From Branchiostoma belcheri (lineage: Eukaryota > Chordata > Leptocardii > Amphioxiformes > Branchiostomatidae), in the NCBI RefSeq assembly GCF_001625305.1, contig NW_017804120.1:603553-667552 (forward strand): a stretch of DNA of 64,000 nucleotides, read 5' to 3'. The notes beneath the pieces were generated by a model. It did not search any database. It was given only the letters and a program-made list of their open reading frames with translations, and was not told where the DNA came from. The translations under genes and the position numbers were made by a program. Of the stretch, positions 34,692 through 45,649 are shown in pieces (position 1 is the stretch's first letter; every line of letters begins with the position of its first letter).

Positions 34692-37600
34692 ATGTTCTCT
34701 CCAAGACTACCTCCATTGGTAAGACCACGTCACCATTCAGTAGAAAGTGACGACTATGACACTATAACTCGTTTCACAAGAAAAGATCCCAGACATTCAA
34801 GAGGTCCCATAAAGCTACCTCCTCTCAAACCAGACAAATTCGGCCGACGAGACCGGTCTGAGTCACCGAGACGGACGATAAGTAGTAGAAGCCCGTTGAA
34901 AACGAGGCTGACCTTCAACGACAACGAGACCAAACTAGTTGTGCGTCAAGGTGAAAACAAAGATGGCGGCAAGGGTAGGCACGCAAGGGATGATGGTCAT
35001 TCGAACGCCATTATGGAGCAGCTGGACTTCAGGCCAAGGGTCAACTCTACAGGACACAGCCCCTGCAAACGCCAATCCAGGAGGACAACGGTCAAAAAAT
35101 CGGACAGAAGAGTTGGACCTTGTTCCCAGGAAAATTCCCGTTCCCAGGACAATCACCCTTCCCATGATGCCTTATTTGACCAAGAAGTGGAAAATCATCA
35201 GGGGAACGGCGAACCAGGTATCGATATCTAAATTAGTCTTCAGATTATTTCATTGCTCTTAAAGTGCAGTTTTGAGGTCTTGGAAATCAGATTTTTTAAA
35301 GCCAATATTCTAGCCATTTATCTACGTACTGATGAGTTGAAACCACATTATCCCAATGTATATTGACCCTCATGGAGGAAACATTTCCCAAATTCTGACG
35401 GAAAATGGTTACTGGAAGGGGCCTTGGCTGATTTTTAAGGTGCCACCCAGAAAATAAAGGACTCATCTTGGAGCTTGTTTCTGCAGTTTTAAAATCCCTA
35501 AGTATGAAATAAACTGACTCAAAGCTGCTAATGTGAAGCAGTATGTTTCAATATAACAAAGATTGCCGTATTCATTGGATGCCTTTAAACTATGCAAACA
35601 AATTGGGAGATTTAGATCAAAAAAGGAAAAAAAAGAAAGCTGATGATGCACTCTTTGCATGAAAAATATTATTTGAAGTCAATCTGGCATAACGACGATT
35701 TACTCACTATTGGTTTGGAAAGGGGGTTCGGATCTAATACGAAATTCTTTTTACCAGTTCTTTTTCTCACGGTGCTTTAATTCTCATACCTTATTTGTAA
35801 TGACTACAGAAAAATATGCAGCCCCATACCATACGACCTCAAATGGTTCAAGTAGCTTAAGGAAAATGTCACACCGGCTTAGGAGATAACAAGGTTCTTA
35901 AACAAGCGCTTATTATAGACGTAACCTAGATTTAAAGAGCTCGGGGGATGTTCTGATAACACATTTAAGATTCCTTAAGGCAATGGCGATATGACTTTTG
36001 ATGCTCAAGAAGAAAAGCATTGCCTGTATAAACATACGTTAAGAAGAAATTATATTACGTAGATAGCATTTCCAATTGCAATGAATCCTCTGAAAATATA
36101 TTTTTGGAACCACCACATGAAACATGATGCCAAAGCAACATCTGTCAAATCTAATTGGGCCCAGTGCTCAAAGTGGTACAGTCTCATTCATTTTCTTTTT
36201 TAATACCAATACACACAGGACAAGGACAATGTGATGTGCACTTAAGCAACGACTTATTTTTACACACAAAACAGTACTATTCAAGTGACTTGTACTGTGC
36301 CCCCCAACCCCGTTCCCCAATGTTGCAATTGACAAATAACTAATTACGATATATATACTGAGTAACAAAACGTAGTGTTTGACTTCTGTATCTATTTGAC
36401 GGAAATGTAAACCAGTCAAATAGAACTAGAAGCGCTTAGTGCCTTCAATATATGTTTGTGTTCATAGTAAGATTTTAACATTGTATTCGTAATGCATGGG
36501 GGAGTTGGTGCACTCCAGTCGTTTTCATCATCTATGCCATGGTCATCACGTTTGTTAATGTTATTTTGTTTGTCCTTTGTTTGTGTAGATTTATTTATAT
36601 GTTAAGTGGCGCAGTTAATATAAGTAGTGTTACTTGAGTGCTGCGCCACTCTGTCTTTGTTTCATATATGCTGAATAAACTAATAAAAAAATGCATTGAC
36701 GGAGAACATATTAGTCGTTATAGAATCTGATATCCTAGTTGATTGAGTCGCCGTGAAAAGTAGTTATTATACGAAAGTCATAAAAATTATTTTCCTCTAG
36801 GACTTTACATGCCTCGAGCCAACAAGTACTTCAGACTACAACGTCTCAGGAAGAGCCTCAACAACATCGAAGACCGCAAGCGCAGGTCCCTGTCCTACCC
36901 TAGGAGCACCAACGAGGAACTCCCCCTACTGGAATCTCTCAGGTATTGCACCCGTTGGCAGAATGCAAGCAGATGTGTTATGGGGTCACTAGGCTGCAAT
37001 GCTTCAGCATATTCATGCATAACATTAAAATAAGGATTGGAAAACGATTTTTGAAAAAAAATGTATCACTGATTTTGAAAGTCAACAATCGTAACAGCAG
37101 TTATGTAAAGGAGCTATATATTAAGTAGTATGTGTTTGCCGTTTGTGTTTTATGTTTACCTTCGCAGATACGAAGAAAAACGTTTTTGCATAGCTTCTTC
37201 TTCTTCTCCAAAAACACAAGGTCAATGACCTAGGCCAGACGTCTGTCACCATGGTGACTAGTGCTGTGGTGTTGGGTTACATTTATGTCGCAGTGCAGAG
37301 CTGGAGGTGCTGGTCACCATATACATGTACTACTATATGAATGTGTAGTTTGTTAGGCTAGATCATGTGAATGTTATACATACTTAGTTTACATATACCT
37401 TTCTAGCTTGCATATTATGTTGACTCTTTTTTTTTCACCCGTTGAAGGTATCCAGCTAAGCCGTGCCTCCCTCCTATCGGGGTCAAGTGTGACGTCAGCA
37501 GTGGCCTTTCATCCAATCGAAAGAAATCCTCCCATGATTCCCCGCGGCGTCGTGGTGATCCAATCACCGCGTCGCTAAGGGGGTCGGGTAATTTCTCATC

Positions 37601-37817
37601 TTTCACCTTTGACCTCGACGACGATGACCTTGATCCTGACCTTCGGCCTTATGAGGAGAGAAAGGAAGAGCTCGGAGACGAGGTCTTAGATCAATTCTTA
37701 AAGACGATAAGGAGAAGGAACGCCACTTGCGAGAAGCTCGACAACGAAGAGGGAACAGGACTGGTAAAATTCTGTGAGGAAATCGCCATCATGACTGCAA
37801 TACATCAGTGCTTCTAG
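34692..37817 (+). CDS. Unknown three-exon gene, 345-aa basic protein with acidic C-terminus
   Basis: Exons are 34692-35217, 36801-36942 and 37448-37817, with stop TAG at 37815-37817. The joins are phase 1 (CCAG/GTATCG to TTTCCTCTAG/GA) and phase 2 (CTCAG/GTATTG to a pyrimidine tract and GAAG/G). Both keep one reading frame, which strongly supports a real gene. ATG 34692 has a good Kozak context (GCGGCCATGT). Residues 1-175 are rich in Arg, Lys, Ser and Pro, with short proline motifs such as RLPPL and IKLPPLKPDKFG and SP/RS sites suited to phosphorylation. Exon 2 is basic (NKYFRLQRLRKSLNNIEDRK). The C-terminal part has an acidic run (FDLDDDDLDPDLRPYEERKE) and a predicted helix (DEVLDQFLKTIRRR). 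There is no signal peptide or membrane helix, so it is probably cytoplasmic or nuclear. I do not recognise the family. An alternative donor at 37774 (GTGAGG, phase 1) could extend the transcript. Confidence 0.75.
35495..35620 (+). repeat. Dispersed repeat D, copy 3 (intronic)
   Basis: The stretch AAGTATGAAATAAACTGACTC ... AAGCAGTATGTTTCAA ... CATTGGATGCCTTTAAAC matches positions 1-140. It lies in intron 1 of the unknown gene. Confidence 0.55.
37140..37412 (-). mobile_element. Dispersed element R1, copy 4, in intron 2 of the unknown gene
   Basis: It contains TATGTTTACCTTCGCAGATA, CAAGGTCAATGACCTAGGCC, GTCACCATGGTGACTAGTGC, GGTGTTGGGTTACAT and a right end near TATACCTTTCTAGCTTG. It ends only about 40 bp before the exon 3 acceptor, so its edge contributes the branch-site region of that intron. 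Confidence 0.75.
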
Positions 37818-37918
37818 GAATTTCGAACAGTCGCCATTTTGACAGCCGCCATTTTGATAGTTACAATCTAAACATGAGAGAATCAAGAAATGCATTTCTT
37901 CAGACGCTTATGCCTATA

Positions 37919-37924
37919 AAATAA
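37919..37924 (+). terminator. AATAAA polyadenylation signal of the unknown gene
   Basis: AATAAA lies about 100 bp after the stop codon at 37815-37817, a normal 3' UTR distance. It supports exon 3 as the terminal exon. Confidence 0.5.
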
Positions 37925-37939
37925 ATAGGAACCATTCAT

Positions 37940-39360
37940 CAACGGTCGAGGGCGGAATTAAAAAGAAGTCAGGTCACTCAAAAGGAGTCAAAATGCTCAA
38001 CAGGTACAGTAGACTATGATTTTATCAAAGATCATTGTCAGTATGTCATAGAAAAAGGGTTGAATAAGCCTAAGTTTATATGTTGAAAATATTATTTGTT
38101 TTAGTCAAATTTAAGTAAAACCGGATTCGAACGCCAAAACGTCAATACATTTTATGACGGAATATCATTAGGTATTTTCACGTAACATCACCATTGTTAG
38201 TTAATAAATGATTAGTCATTTACATTTGCATATTAATTGTATCGTGCAAAAAGTCTAATTTTCCTGGCATGGCCGGCAGTACTTACGTCATAGTCACGTG
38301 AGTGGAAATGTTGTATAACCTGTGACATCAGATGACGAACTTAGCCAATAAGAAATTAATTGTTTCACATGACAGAAAATTATCACTTTGTAGTTTGTTG
38401 ATATGTTGTTATTGACAAAACATCAAAGCTACCTTAATTGTTGAAAATGGTTAACGTAAATTTCGTAATAGAATTCAGCACGTTTAAAACAGTGCTGTTT
38501 TATACAAAATTTGTACAAATGGTTTCTACTAGATATTTTGTCTACAGCGCCACTATGTGACCAATTTGTATATTTGTAAACAAAACCATATTGTTGCACT
38601 GTGTTTTCTCTGACAACAGAAATATCACTGTACATAAATACAAAATACACTTCAGAATCGGAATAACTTTAGAATTTACATGTATGAAAGAAATAAAAAA
38701 ATGTGAATAGTTATTCTAAGGTCAGCATAATCAATATAAACAATTATATGAAATACTAGAGATTACGTTAACTAGTCTTGTTTGAAAACTTGCATATCAT
38801 TTAGGTTAATTTGTATTTCCAAATCATGTAAGCTTATGCAATATGCACATCAATATATACATGTGTTCATATACTTTATTTGACGTCAACGTAAACAGAT
38901 ATATCTAGAGTTAGAAGTCTTTTGTGCCAAAATGTACAGAAACAGGTCTTAGATATATCATGCAATAAGGAAGAATATAATTATTTACTATAATATCATT
39001 TACTTACGCAATTACAAGGAAGCTGATTTAACGAAGAATATAACCACTTTGCAAACTTACCAAAGCCCGTTATTCTATCCATTGACAATTTCTTAGAGAT
39101 TGTTTATTTCTCTAGCAAGGTGCAGTACTGTCTCTTTTATGTATTCTAATCCCGTCTACCTTTTTGAAAGTTTTTGCTTCTTTGAAACAGAATCTCTGGA
39201 TTGATCATTATTACATAAGAATAAATGTTTTAATGTTTCTGAAATGTAATTTTTTACATCTTCTATACACGCCCGCTTGCTATGCATGCATCTTATTAAG
39301 ATTTTTAAACTGTAAAATTCCATGCATAAAAGCATGTGATTTGTACTAAACTGAAATCTT
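37940..39360. other. Intergenic spacer
   Basis: The sequence is AT-rich. Near 38281-38330 a patch ACTTACGTCATAGTCACGTGAG plus TGACATCAGATGACG contains CRE and E-box motifs. No coding exon was supported. Confidence 0.4.
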
Positions 39361-39535
39361 CGAAGTATCTGCACATGTATGCTTAAATGGATGCAATAAT
39401 ATACAGATCGTTTCAGCAGAAAATAAAAAAGACAACACAACAGTTAGATTGCTGACTTATTTTCAGAAATTTTCGCAAACATCGTAATACCAAAATGATT
39501 TCGTATGATTTGTCTCGGCTGTAAACAATACGATA
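39361..39535. mobile_element. Half of a palindromic element shared with the gene B flank
   Basis: ATGGATGCAATAATATACAG, ATCGTTTCAGC, TTTTCGCAAACATCGTAATACC and ATTTGTCTCGGCTGTAAA match the right half of the 46437-46805 element. This marks the start of the region duplicated with gene B. Confidence 0.55.
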
Positions 39536-39649
39536 TTAGAACTTCAAAGCATTATGTTTTGCTTTAAACTTCTTTCAACTTTCGTTTTCAATTTTGTTGT
39601 GTGAATCTGTATATTACCTTGTGTCTGTGCCTGGGTGTCAATCAGCAGG

Positions 39650-39780
39650 CCTGGTGGCTGCTGTAAAAAACGTGTTTCTGCTGTCCGGTGGCTGCTGTAA
39701 AAACGTGTTTCTGCTGTCCGGTGGCTGCTGTAAAAACGTGTTTCTGCTGTCCGGTGGCTGCTGTATTTCTGCTGTCCGGA
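39650..39780 (+). repeat. 33-bp minisatellite, ~3.5 copies, in the 5' leader of gene A
   Basis: The unit GGTGGCTGCTGTAAAAACGT + GTTTCTGCTGTCC repeats in step. Since 33 is divisible by three, several frames on both strands stay open, which creates spurious 106-160-codon ORFs. Gene B has a shorter, diverged version at 46940-47015. Confidence 0.9.
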
Positions 39781-39798
39781 GGAGCGACAGCTGGCACC

Positions 39799-42700
39799 AT
39801 GTTGGGGCAGCCGCCATCCCCGACTGGCAGTCGCCGTGGTGGAGGTGCTACTTTCCTCTTTACATAGCCTGTTGGTGCATATATAACTGCACAAAAAGGG
39901 AGAATTATCAATGACTTTAGATGCCAAGACATTCCGGTAATAGGTGCTGTTGTATTTTGATATTTTATTATTATTTTTCTGTTTTCTTTAGCCCGTGTGG
40001 CCCACTCAGAGATTAAGCAATGCTTTGCAGTGGGGCCCTGGACAGATGCATAAAACACATAAAACATCAAATAATACAAGAAACAAAACAAGTTGGAAAA
40101 AATGTACAGAAGTACTGCCAACAACTATCAGACTTACCCAACATATATCGCTCTTGTGTAGGCAGCAATTATCAGTCGTGTTATACCTAATCAGTTAATA
40201 GCTAGAATTCTTTATGCAGTCAAATATGCAAGGCTCACTCCAAAAAGGCGATGAACACTCACATGAAATGTAGACTAGCGACGTTCATCGTCTTAAACAA
40301 TAATTTCCAGATTTACCTGTGATTGTAATCTCCAAGCAGATCTTTCGATGGCTGCATTAAAAGACAATATCGAATTGGCCAGGCATTATCCATTTGCCAG
40401 ACATTTACCATTTTGTCACCCAAAGGTAAATATAAATGGATACTGCCTGGCTAATTTGAGACTTACAGCCACCGAAAGATCTGCTTGGAGATTACTGGCA
40501 TTGGCACTCTTTTCTTATACCAACTGCTTTAATGGCAATTATTTTTTTTTTTTTTGGTTTACAATGACTACGAAGGCAATGGCCAGGGTGTAGTATGCCA
40601 TGGATTGCGCACCCCCGTCTTTTTGCCACTGTACATTTTGGGTTCATTTTGGGTGCGTGTGGACAATAACTTTTTTTGGTCCATTTTGGGTCAATCCCGA
40701 AAATAACGTTAGCACTAATTTATGTACTATATTATATTATATTTGATTATGAAGTTGTAGCTGCCTCAATATTGTTTAGAAATCATGTTTAATTTCTTCG
40801 ATTCACAGGTACGACAGAAAAATGGCCATTTTTAAATCGTCAATGGAATGAAAGCAAATACTAACAACAATTATTTTTATATATTGATTTTATTGTGTAT
40901 TTTTTCTTCAGGTACAACGCTCGGACACCATCCACAGACCGACTCCAGCACCGATGCAGAATTCATCAATCCTATGTACTCGTACGGCACCAGGGCGGGT
41001 AAAACATCCCACATCATAGTCCCATTTCCAAACCAGTGCCTCACTGGGTAGTTTACAGACATTTGGGCGTGGCCTTTTGAGCCTTCTACTGGTTGTCAGT
41101 CTATCATTTGGTTTGGGCGTGTTTTTTAAATTCTGATTCAAAATAAGTCCTTGGGTCCAGGGAAAAACATATCGCCGGATTAAAAACCATAACTTCATTA
41201 TAAAAACATTAATCGAGGTTCTTTTATCTATGGCTCCAGCCAAATTATACTTTTCAAAGGAAAAATTATAATTTCGATTTTATCTTTATGCTTTCTGTTT
41301 TCTCTCGAAGTAGATTTTTTAGCGAAAAGAAAACTGCATTTTAGCCCATGTCTTGAAGATAAAGCGATCCATACATATTTTCGAAAGTCCCTTGCTAAAC
41401 ATTAAAAGCTGTATCACACACAAGTGCATTTTCTTTTTCTATTGGTGGGGTGAGGGGGGTATTTGTTCTCGAATGATAACACAATACAATAATAATGTTG
41501 ATGACGCATAATTTTCACAAAAACCAATCGAACAAAGTTATCCCTAAGAGATTACAAAATGCAGAATGTTATGCTCAACAATGGTTACTTTGTTATAATT
41601 ATTTATCTCTAAACCTTGCTGGCGATGTGGTAAGATTATGTTAGAGTGCTGACTTTGTATAATTTGACTAATTAGGGTCCTGCGATGCATCCATTGGCAC
41701 TGATGATGACGACAATCCTAAATGGAGAAGCCGATGCGCAAAGTGTTTGCAAGTCATAAACGCCATGCTTTTTGTGGCCATCCTCGTGCTTGTGCCATAT
41801 TTTGCAGGTCAGTTTACTATTAACCTAGAAGGTTAATTTTTACATTTCTAATAACAATGTTTTTTTGTTGGTGAATAGCTGTGTTTCAACATCAAGATGT
41901 TGGTTAATGCATTGGGGTGAAATTCGGTTACTAAAATAAACTAGAAATGTATTTTTTTTACGTTTGTAATAACATTGTGTTTTTGTTTCTGAATACCTGT
42001 GTTTCAACGTCATGCCTTAAGAAGCTATTGATACATTATGATGAAATTAGGTCTGTTGGTAGGTGTCAACAAAGAATATTAACAGGTATAATCATGGGCC
42101 AATTTACACTTATCATATTTTTATAACAAGCGTGTTCAAAGATGAAGAAAGTCCAAATAGGCAGTTAACAGATTATCATAAATATAAAAGGGCTTCGATT
42201 TCTCAATAGCCTTCCAAGGGTCGAAACCACAAGAAATCAAGTTGTATTTTCCTTTTTTACAGCTCACATTGCGAATATTTTAACAGACACAGGTGATCTT
42301 CAAGCACGCATGATTCAGATTGAAGGCAAGTAGCATCAAAATCATAAAACAATCACTTTATACATTGTGTTTCTGCTATCTGCAAACTAATTAAAAGTAC
42401 GACATGAAATATTTCATTGTGAATTTGATTTATTTGTTACAGAAAATTGGAAGACTTTTTCTAGCCCGGCAGAACTCAAGAAAAGGTGTAAGTGTGTGGG
42501 TTCTCCAGGGGAAAGGGGGCCCACGGGGCCGGCTGGCCAGCCGGGAAAGGATGCGTCTCCCGGTCCAGTTGGGCCACCAGGTCCTCCAGGGCCAACTGGA
42601 CCTACAGGGAAAAGGGGGCCGGCTGGCCGCCCGGGAAAGGATGGGTCTCCTGGTCCAATTGTACCTGGAGGGTCGAAGGGGCTTGTTGGACCACCTGGTC

Positions 42701-44032
42701 CTCCAGGGCCAACTGGACCTACAGGGAAAAGGGGGCCGGCTGGCCGCCCGGGAAAGGATGGGTCTCCTTGTCCAGTTGTACCTGGAGTGCCGAAAGTACT
42801 TGGGCCACCCGGTCCTCCAGGGCCAACTGGACCTGCAGGAGGAATGGGGCCCATGGGGCCGGCCGGCCGCCCGGGAAGGGACGGATCCCCTGGACCAGTT
42901 GGACCTCGAGGTTTGATGGGGCCTGTTGGGCCACCTGGTCCGACAGGTATGTCCGGCCCTATCGGTCCTCCAGGGCTGCCTGGGTCTCCAGGAGAAAAGG
43001 GATCCATGGGGCCGGCTGGCCCAAAGGTTTCCCCGAACCGCCTGGGTCCAGTACTAGTTGTTCCACCGGAGGCGCCATCTTTTCCAGGCCGCCCACGTCC
43101 TGCTGCTCGACCGGCAGGTCCGCAGGCTCTCAAGCCGAAGCCGAAAACTGGTAGGCGCTAGGCTCCCTCATTATCATATGCACACCGTTAAGTTTAACAT
43201 AAGTATCATTTAATACAAATATTTTCATCTTTGATTCCTTTTTATGTATAATTATGGAATCCAAATAATGTGCTGTGCCCAAAATACTATTATATCTAAA
43301 ATTTCGTCCATACTGAGAGATGAGGACTGATTTAATAATACTATTCCTGGTGTTTGGTATTTTTCAGTTTGTCCCAACGGATACATGAAGCTGCGTGAAA
43401 CCTGCTACAAGATCTTCTACAACAAGAAGAAAGTCTACCAGCAGGCAAACGTAGCCTGCCGTGCAGAAGGTGGCACCCTCGCCATGCCCCGCGACCGTGA
43501 GACCAACAACTTTCTGCGCTCCCGACTGAACCGGGGCAAAAGCAGCTACTACTGGTTTGGCCTCAAGTACCTCCGCAAGGAAGGAAGGTCTAAATGGATC
43601 GACGGTACCCCTCTTGGGAAATTCAACGCCTATGATCGTGGTAAGCCAAACAACTGGGGGGATTGTGTTGCCTACTGCACCAACACTAAGCCTCCAAAGT
43701 GGTGTAACGGGCCGTGTGGGTGGCCAGCTCTCTACATCTGCCAAATCATTCCAGGTACCTGAACTCAATCTCCTTTGCTCTTTGTTACAACATCAAATTT
43801 CTGAAGTACCAGACACACGTTTTTTTTTCTTATACTTTTTAATTTCTATGATCTATGACACAATCTCTCTAAGAACCATTAGGTTTGGGTAGCAAAATTT
43901 ATAGTTTTACTCTTAGGCCAATGGGCACCGCCATGTTGATTTGTGACGTCATAGGTCGTCCATCAGCTGACCCGTCTCGACCAATAGTAGAATGACTGTT
44001 TAATTTGTTTATTATTTACAGGACAGGGATAA
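39799..44032 (+). CDS. Membrane-bound collagenous C-type lectin A (477 aa)
   Basis: Coding exons are 39799-39844, 40912-40998, 41676-41807, 42263-42325, 42443-43150, 43368-43754 and 44022-44032 (stop TAA). All six introns are phase 1. Intron 4 uses a GC donor (GAAG/GCAAGT); no GT donor there keeps the frame. Order in the protein: cytoplasmic tail ~1-70 with an acidic DDDD patch and a Cys pair CAKC; transmembrane helix ~71-88 ([18 protein letters not shown]); short stalk to ~128; Gly-X-Y region ~129-330 with breaks such as GVPKVLG; C-type lectin domain 346-474. The lectin domain starts [17 protein letters not shown], has WIDG, KPN in place of EPN/QPD, and NGPC where WND is usual, so the calcium site is unusual. 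No signal peptide and an N-terminal helix imply type II topology. Likely a trimeric cell-surface recognition or scavenger receptor; ligand unknown. Confidence 0.88.
40326..40497. mobile_element. Foldback element in intron 1 of lectin A
   Basis: GTAATCTCCAAGCAGATCTT is mirrored by AAGATCTGCTTGGAGATTAC, and AATTGGCCAGGCATTATCCA by TGGATACTGCCTGGCTAATT. The arms are ~65 bp around a short loop. A related CTGGCCAAAGGATACTGCCTGGCC piece lies in the centre of the foldback element near 31842. Confidence 0.8.
42443..43150 (+). other. Collagen-like exon of lectin A
   Basis: This single 708-bp exon encodes the stalk end and the whole Gly-X-Y region. It is GC-rich against AT-rich introns. Three ~39-45-residue sub-repeats of the form [11 protein letters not shown](T/A)G + (R/M)GP.GRPG(K/R)DGSP are visible. 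One Gly is replaced (GKDASPG), and [10 protein letters not shown] and [12 protein letters not shown] break the triplet register, which would put kinks in the triple helix. Gene A has one sub-repeat more than gene B. Confidence 0.85.
43368..43754 (+). other. C-type lectin domain exon of lectin A
   Basis: This one exon encodes the full ~129-residue domain. Conserved cysteines are in CPNG, TCYK, ACR, DCVAYC, WCNGPC and ICQ; the first CP.GY pair marks the long-form fold. WFGLKYL and WIDGTPL correspond to the WIGL and W.DG core. The Ca2+ site 2 motif reads KPN, and the later WND motif is replaced by WCNG. Confidence 0.85.
43915..43995 (+). promoter_or_regulatory. Conserved CRE/YY1/CCAAT patch in the last intron of lectin A
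   Basis: GCCATGTTGATTTGTGACGT + CATAGGTCG, CATCAGCTGACCC and CGACCAATAGTAGAATGACTG occur here and, almost unchanged, at 52045-52130 in gene B, while neighbouring intron sequence differs. The TGACGTCA palindrome is intact in both. Confidence 0.4.
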
Positions 44033-44193
44033 ACGATCGAGACTACAACCACCACTGATACACGGTTCCATGACGATCCTCAGTAGAACTAGAAGGTTAA
44101 AGAGAGAGGGTTGAGAACCGGGATCTCAAAGAAATTTGAAGCTGTTGACGTAGGCTTCATATGTTATGTTATGTTTTATTCTAAATTTCATTT

Positions 44194-44210
44194 AATAAAT
44201 CACCATTAAA
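44194..44210 (+). terminator. Polyadenylation signals of lectin A
   Basis: AATAAA at 44194-44199 and ATTAAA at 44205-44210 lie about 165 bp after the stop. Only the ATTAAA is kept in gene B. Confidence 0.55.
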
Positions 44211-44934
44211 GACCAAAATTAAAGCATATGCAATGACGTGCCTATATGGTACTGATATTAAAAGTTTAACGCATATGCACACTAAGATACTAAAATGTGT
44301 CATTAAAGAAACTTAGATTGTTTATATTGTTTTGATTATGAGTTTGATTGATCATGAGTGGGTTTCTTTTAAAGAAAATACAATAGGAAGTTAAAATTCA
44401 ATGGGTGACCAAATCAATCCTAGTGAATCTGTTACATATATCATTGAAACTGAAATTTCAAGAAAATAGAGACGACATTAGCTGACTTACAGGAATTGGC
44501 AAGGATGAATGTACAAATGACGCTATGCCATTGAACACAAAACTGGTAACAATTACAAGAACCGTGACGGCAATTTTTCTGACAAAACTTGCTCATATTT
44601 CACTGCTCAGTTGCTTTATTTTAAGTGTTTTTAACAAGACATATACACAATATGTCATACTTTACCTATGACATATGATAAAACCATCATCATATACACG
44701 TGTAAGCAACAACCTTCTGATTTAAAATGTGCTAAGTATTGAAAAATATGTACCCAAGATTATTACCAAGAATAAAGAGAAACAGTGTGTGGTTATAACC
44801 GTTTCCATCATTATTGTCTACGTAGCTACAAGCTCAATTTTCTAACTGTTAGTTTTTCAATACGTATTAACAACTCGAAATTCAGGTTTTCCTTCATACG
44901 AGGCCATAGACCAGTTGACCACAAGGTGACAATT

Positions 44935-45020
44935 AACTATTAGGCCACACAAAGTAATTTTTTTATGAATGACATCTGGGCGCGCATTGATTTTGTCCTG
45001 TTCCCAGAAGAAAACAAAAA
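44935..45020. mobile_element. Fragment of the TTA-flanked MITE
   Basis: TTA + GGCCACAC is followed by a TTTTTTATGAATGACAT block and GCGCGCATTGATTTTGTCC, matching one end of the 27828-28253 and 59366 elements. The other end is missing. Confidence 0.6.
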
Positions 45021-45119
45021 CAAGGAATCTACTACTTGTAGCTATGACCATATAACCAAAGAGAAACGACAGTCTCCTAGCTCAATTTTCTAACTATTTC
45101 TTTATATTATATGGAAATT

Positions 45120-45500
45120 CAAACTAGAACAAGAGTTCCGAGATCTCATACCTCCATGAAATATGGGCTTGACATGTAAATGTAAATTTCTTCTTTAATT
45201 ATGAAAATTACCTCCACATTAACATAATAAATGCATCGTGATGTTAACTTTTGATTAACTTGCACATATACCAAGTATGAAATTCCCATCATTTACCACT
45301 AAGGAGTCATAGAATTTTCGCATTAATTATGCAAATTAGGTCATCATTTGCTTAATTGGTATCTGTTGATGTTCCATCTGCCATAGATTACATAAATTAC
45401 ATGTATGAAAGTACTATAATGTAAAACACTGTAATTATAGAATTTCCTCATTAATTATGCAAATTAAGTCATCATTTGCATAATTTGTAGTTAATTATGT
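45120..45500. mobile_element. ACCTCCATGAAAT family, copy 2
   Basis: It matches 15560-15930: ACCTCCATGAAATATGGGC, CCTCCACATTAACATAATA, AATTCCCATCATTTACCAC and TTGGTATCTGTTGATGTTCC. It has an internal partial duplication of the CATTAATTATGCAAATTA block near 45450. Confidence 0.6.
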
Positions 45501-45649
45501 ACATCTTTCTCTCAGCTACCTACCTACCAAAAATGATGATAATATCTTGTTCCTATCTGGACTTATTGGCTTTTAAAGATTTCGCCCGAAAATCTCCTGC
45601 AGTTCCAAAACAAGCTGCTAGGGGGACCAAACTCACGCCACTTATTCCT

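Noticed and set aside
39544-40124. 127- and 160-codon minus-strand frames and a 106-codon plus frame near lectin A exon 1
   Set aside because: They are held open by the 33-bp minisatellite and have no counterpart in the homologous gene B region beyond the repeat.
42414-43133. 239-codon minus-strand frame encoding Gly-X-Y repeats opposite the lectin A collagen exon (also 50726-51259 opposite B)
   Set aside because: GGNCCN-type Gly-Pro codons read as Gly/Pro codons on the other strand too, so the mirror collagen frame is a composition effect. The plus strand has matching splice sites and phases; the minus strand does not.
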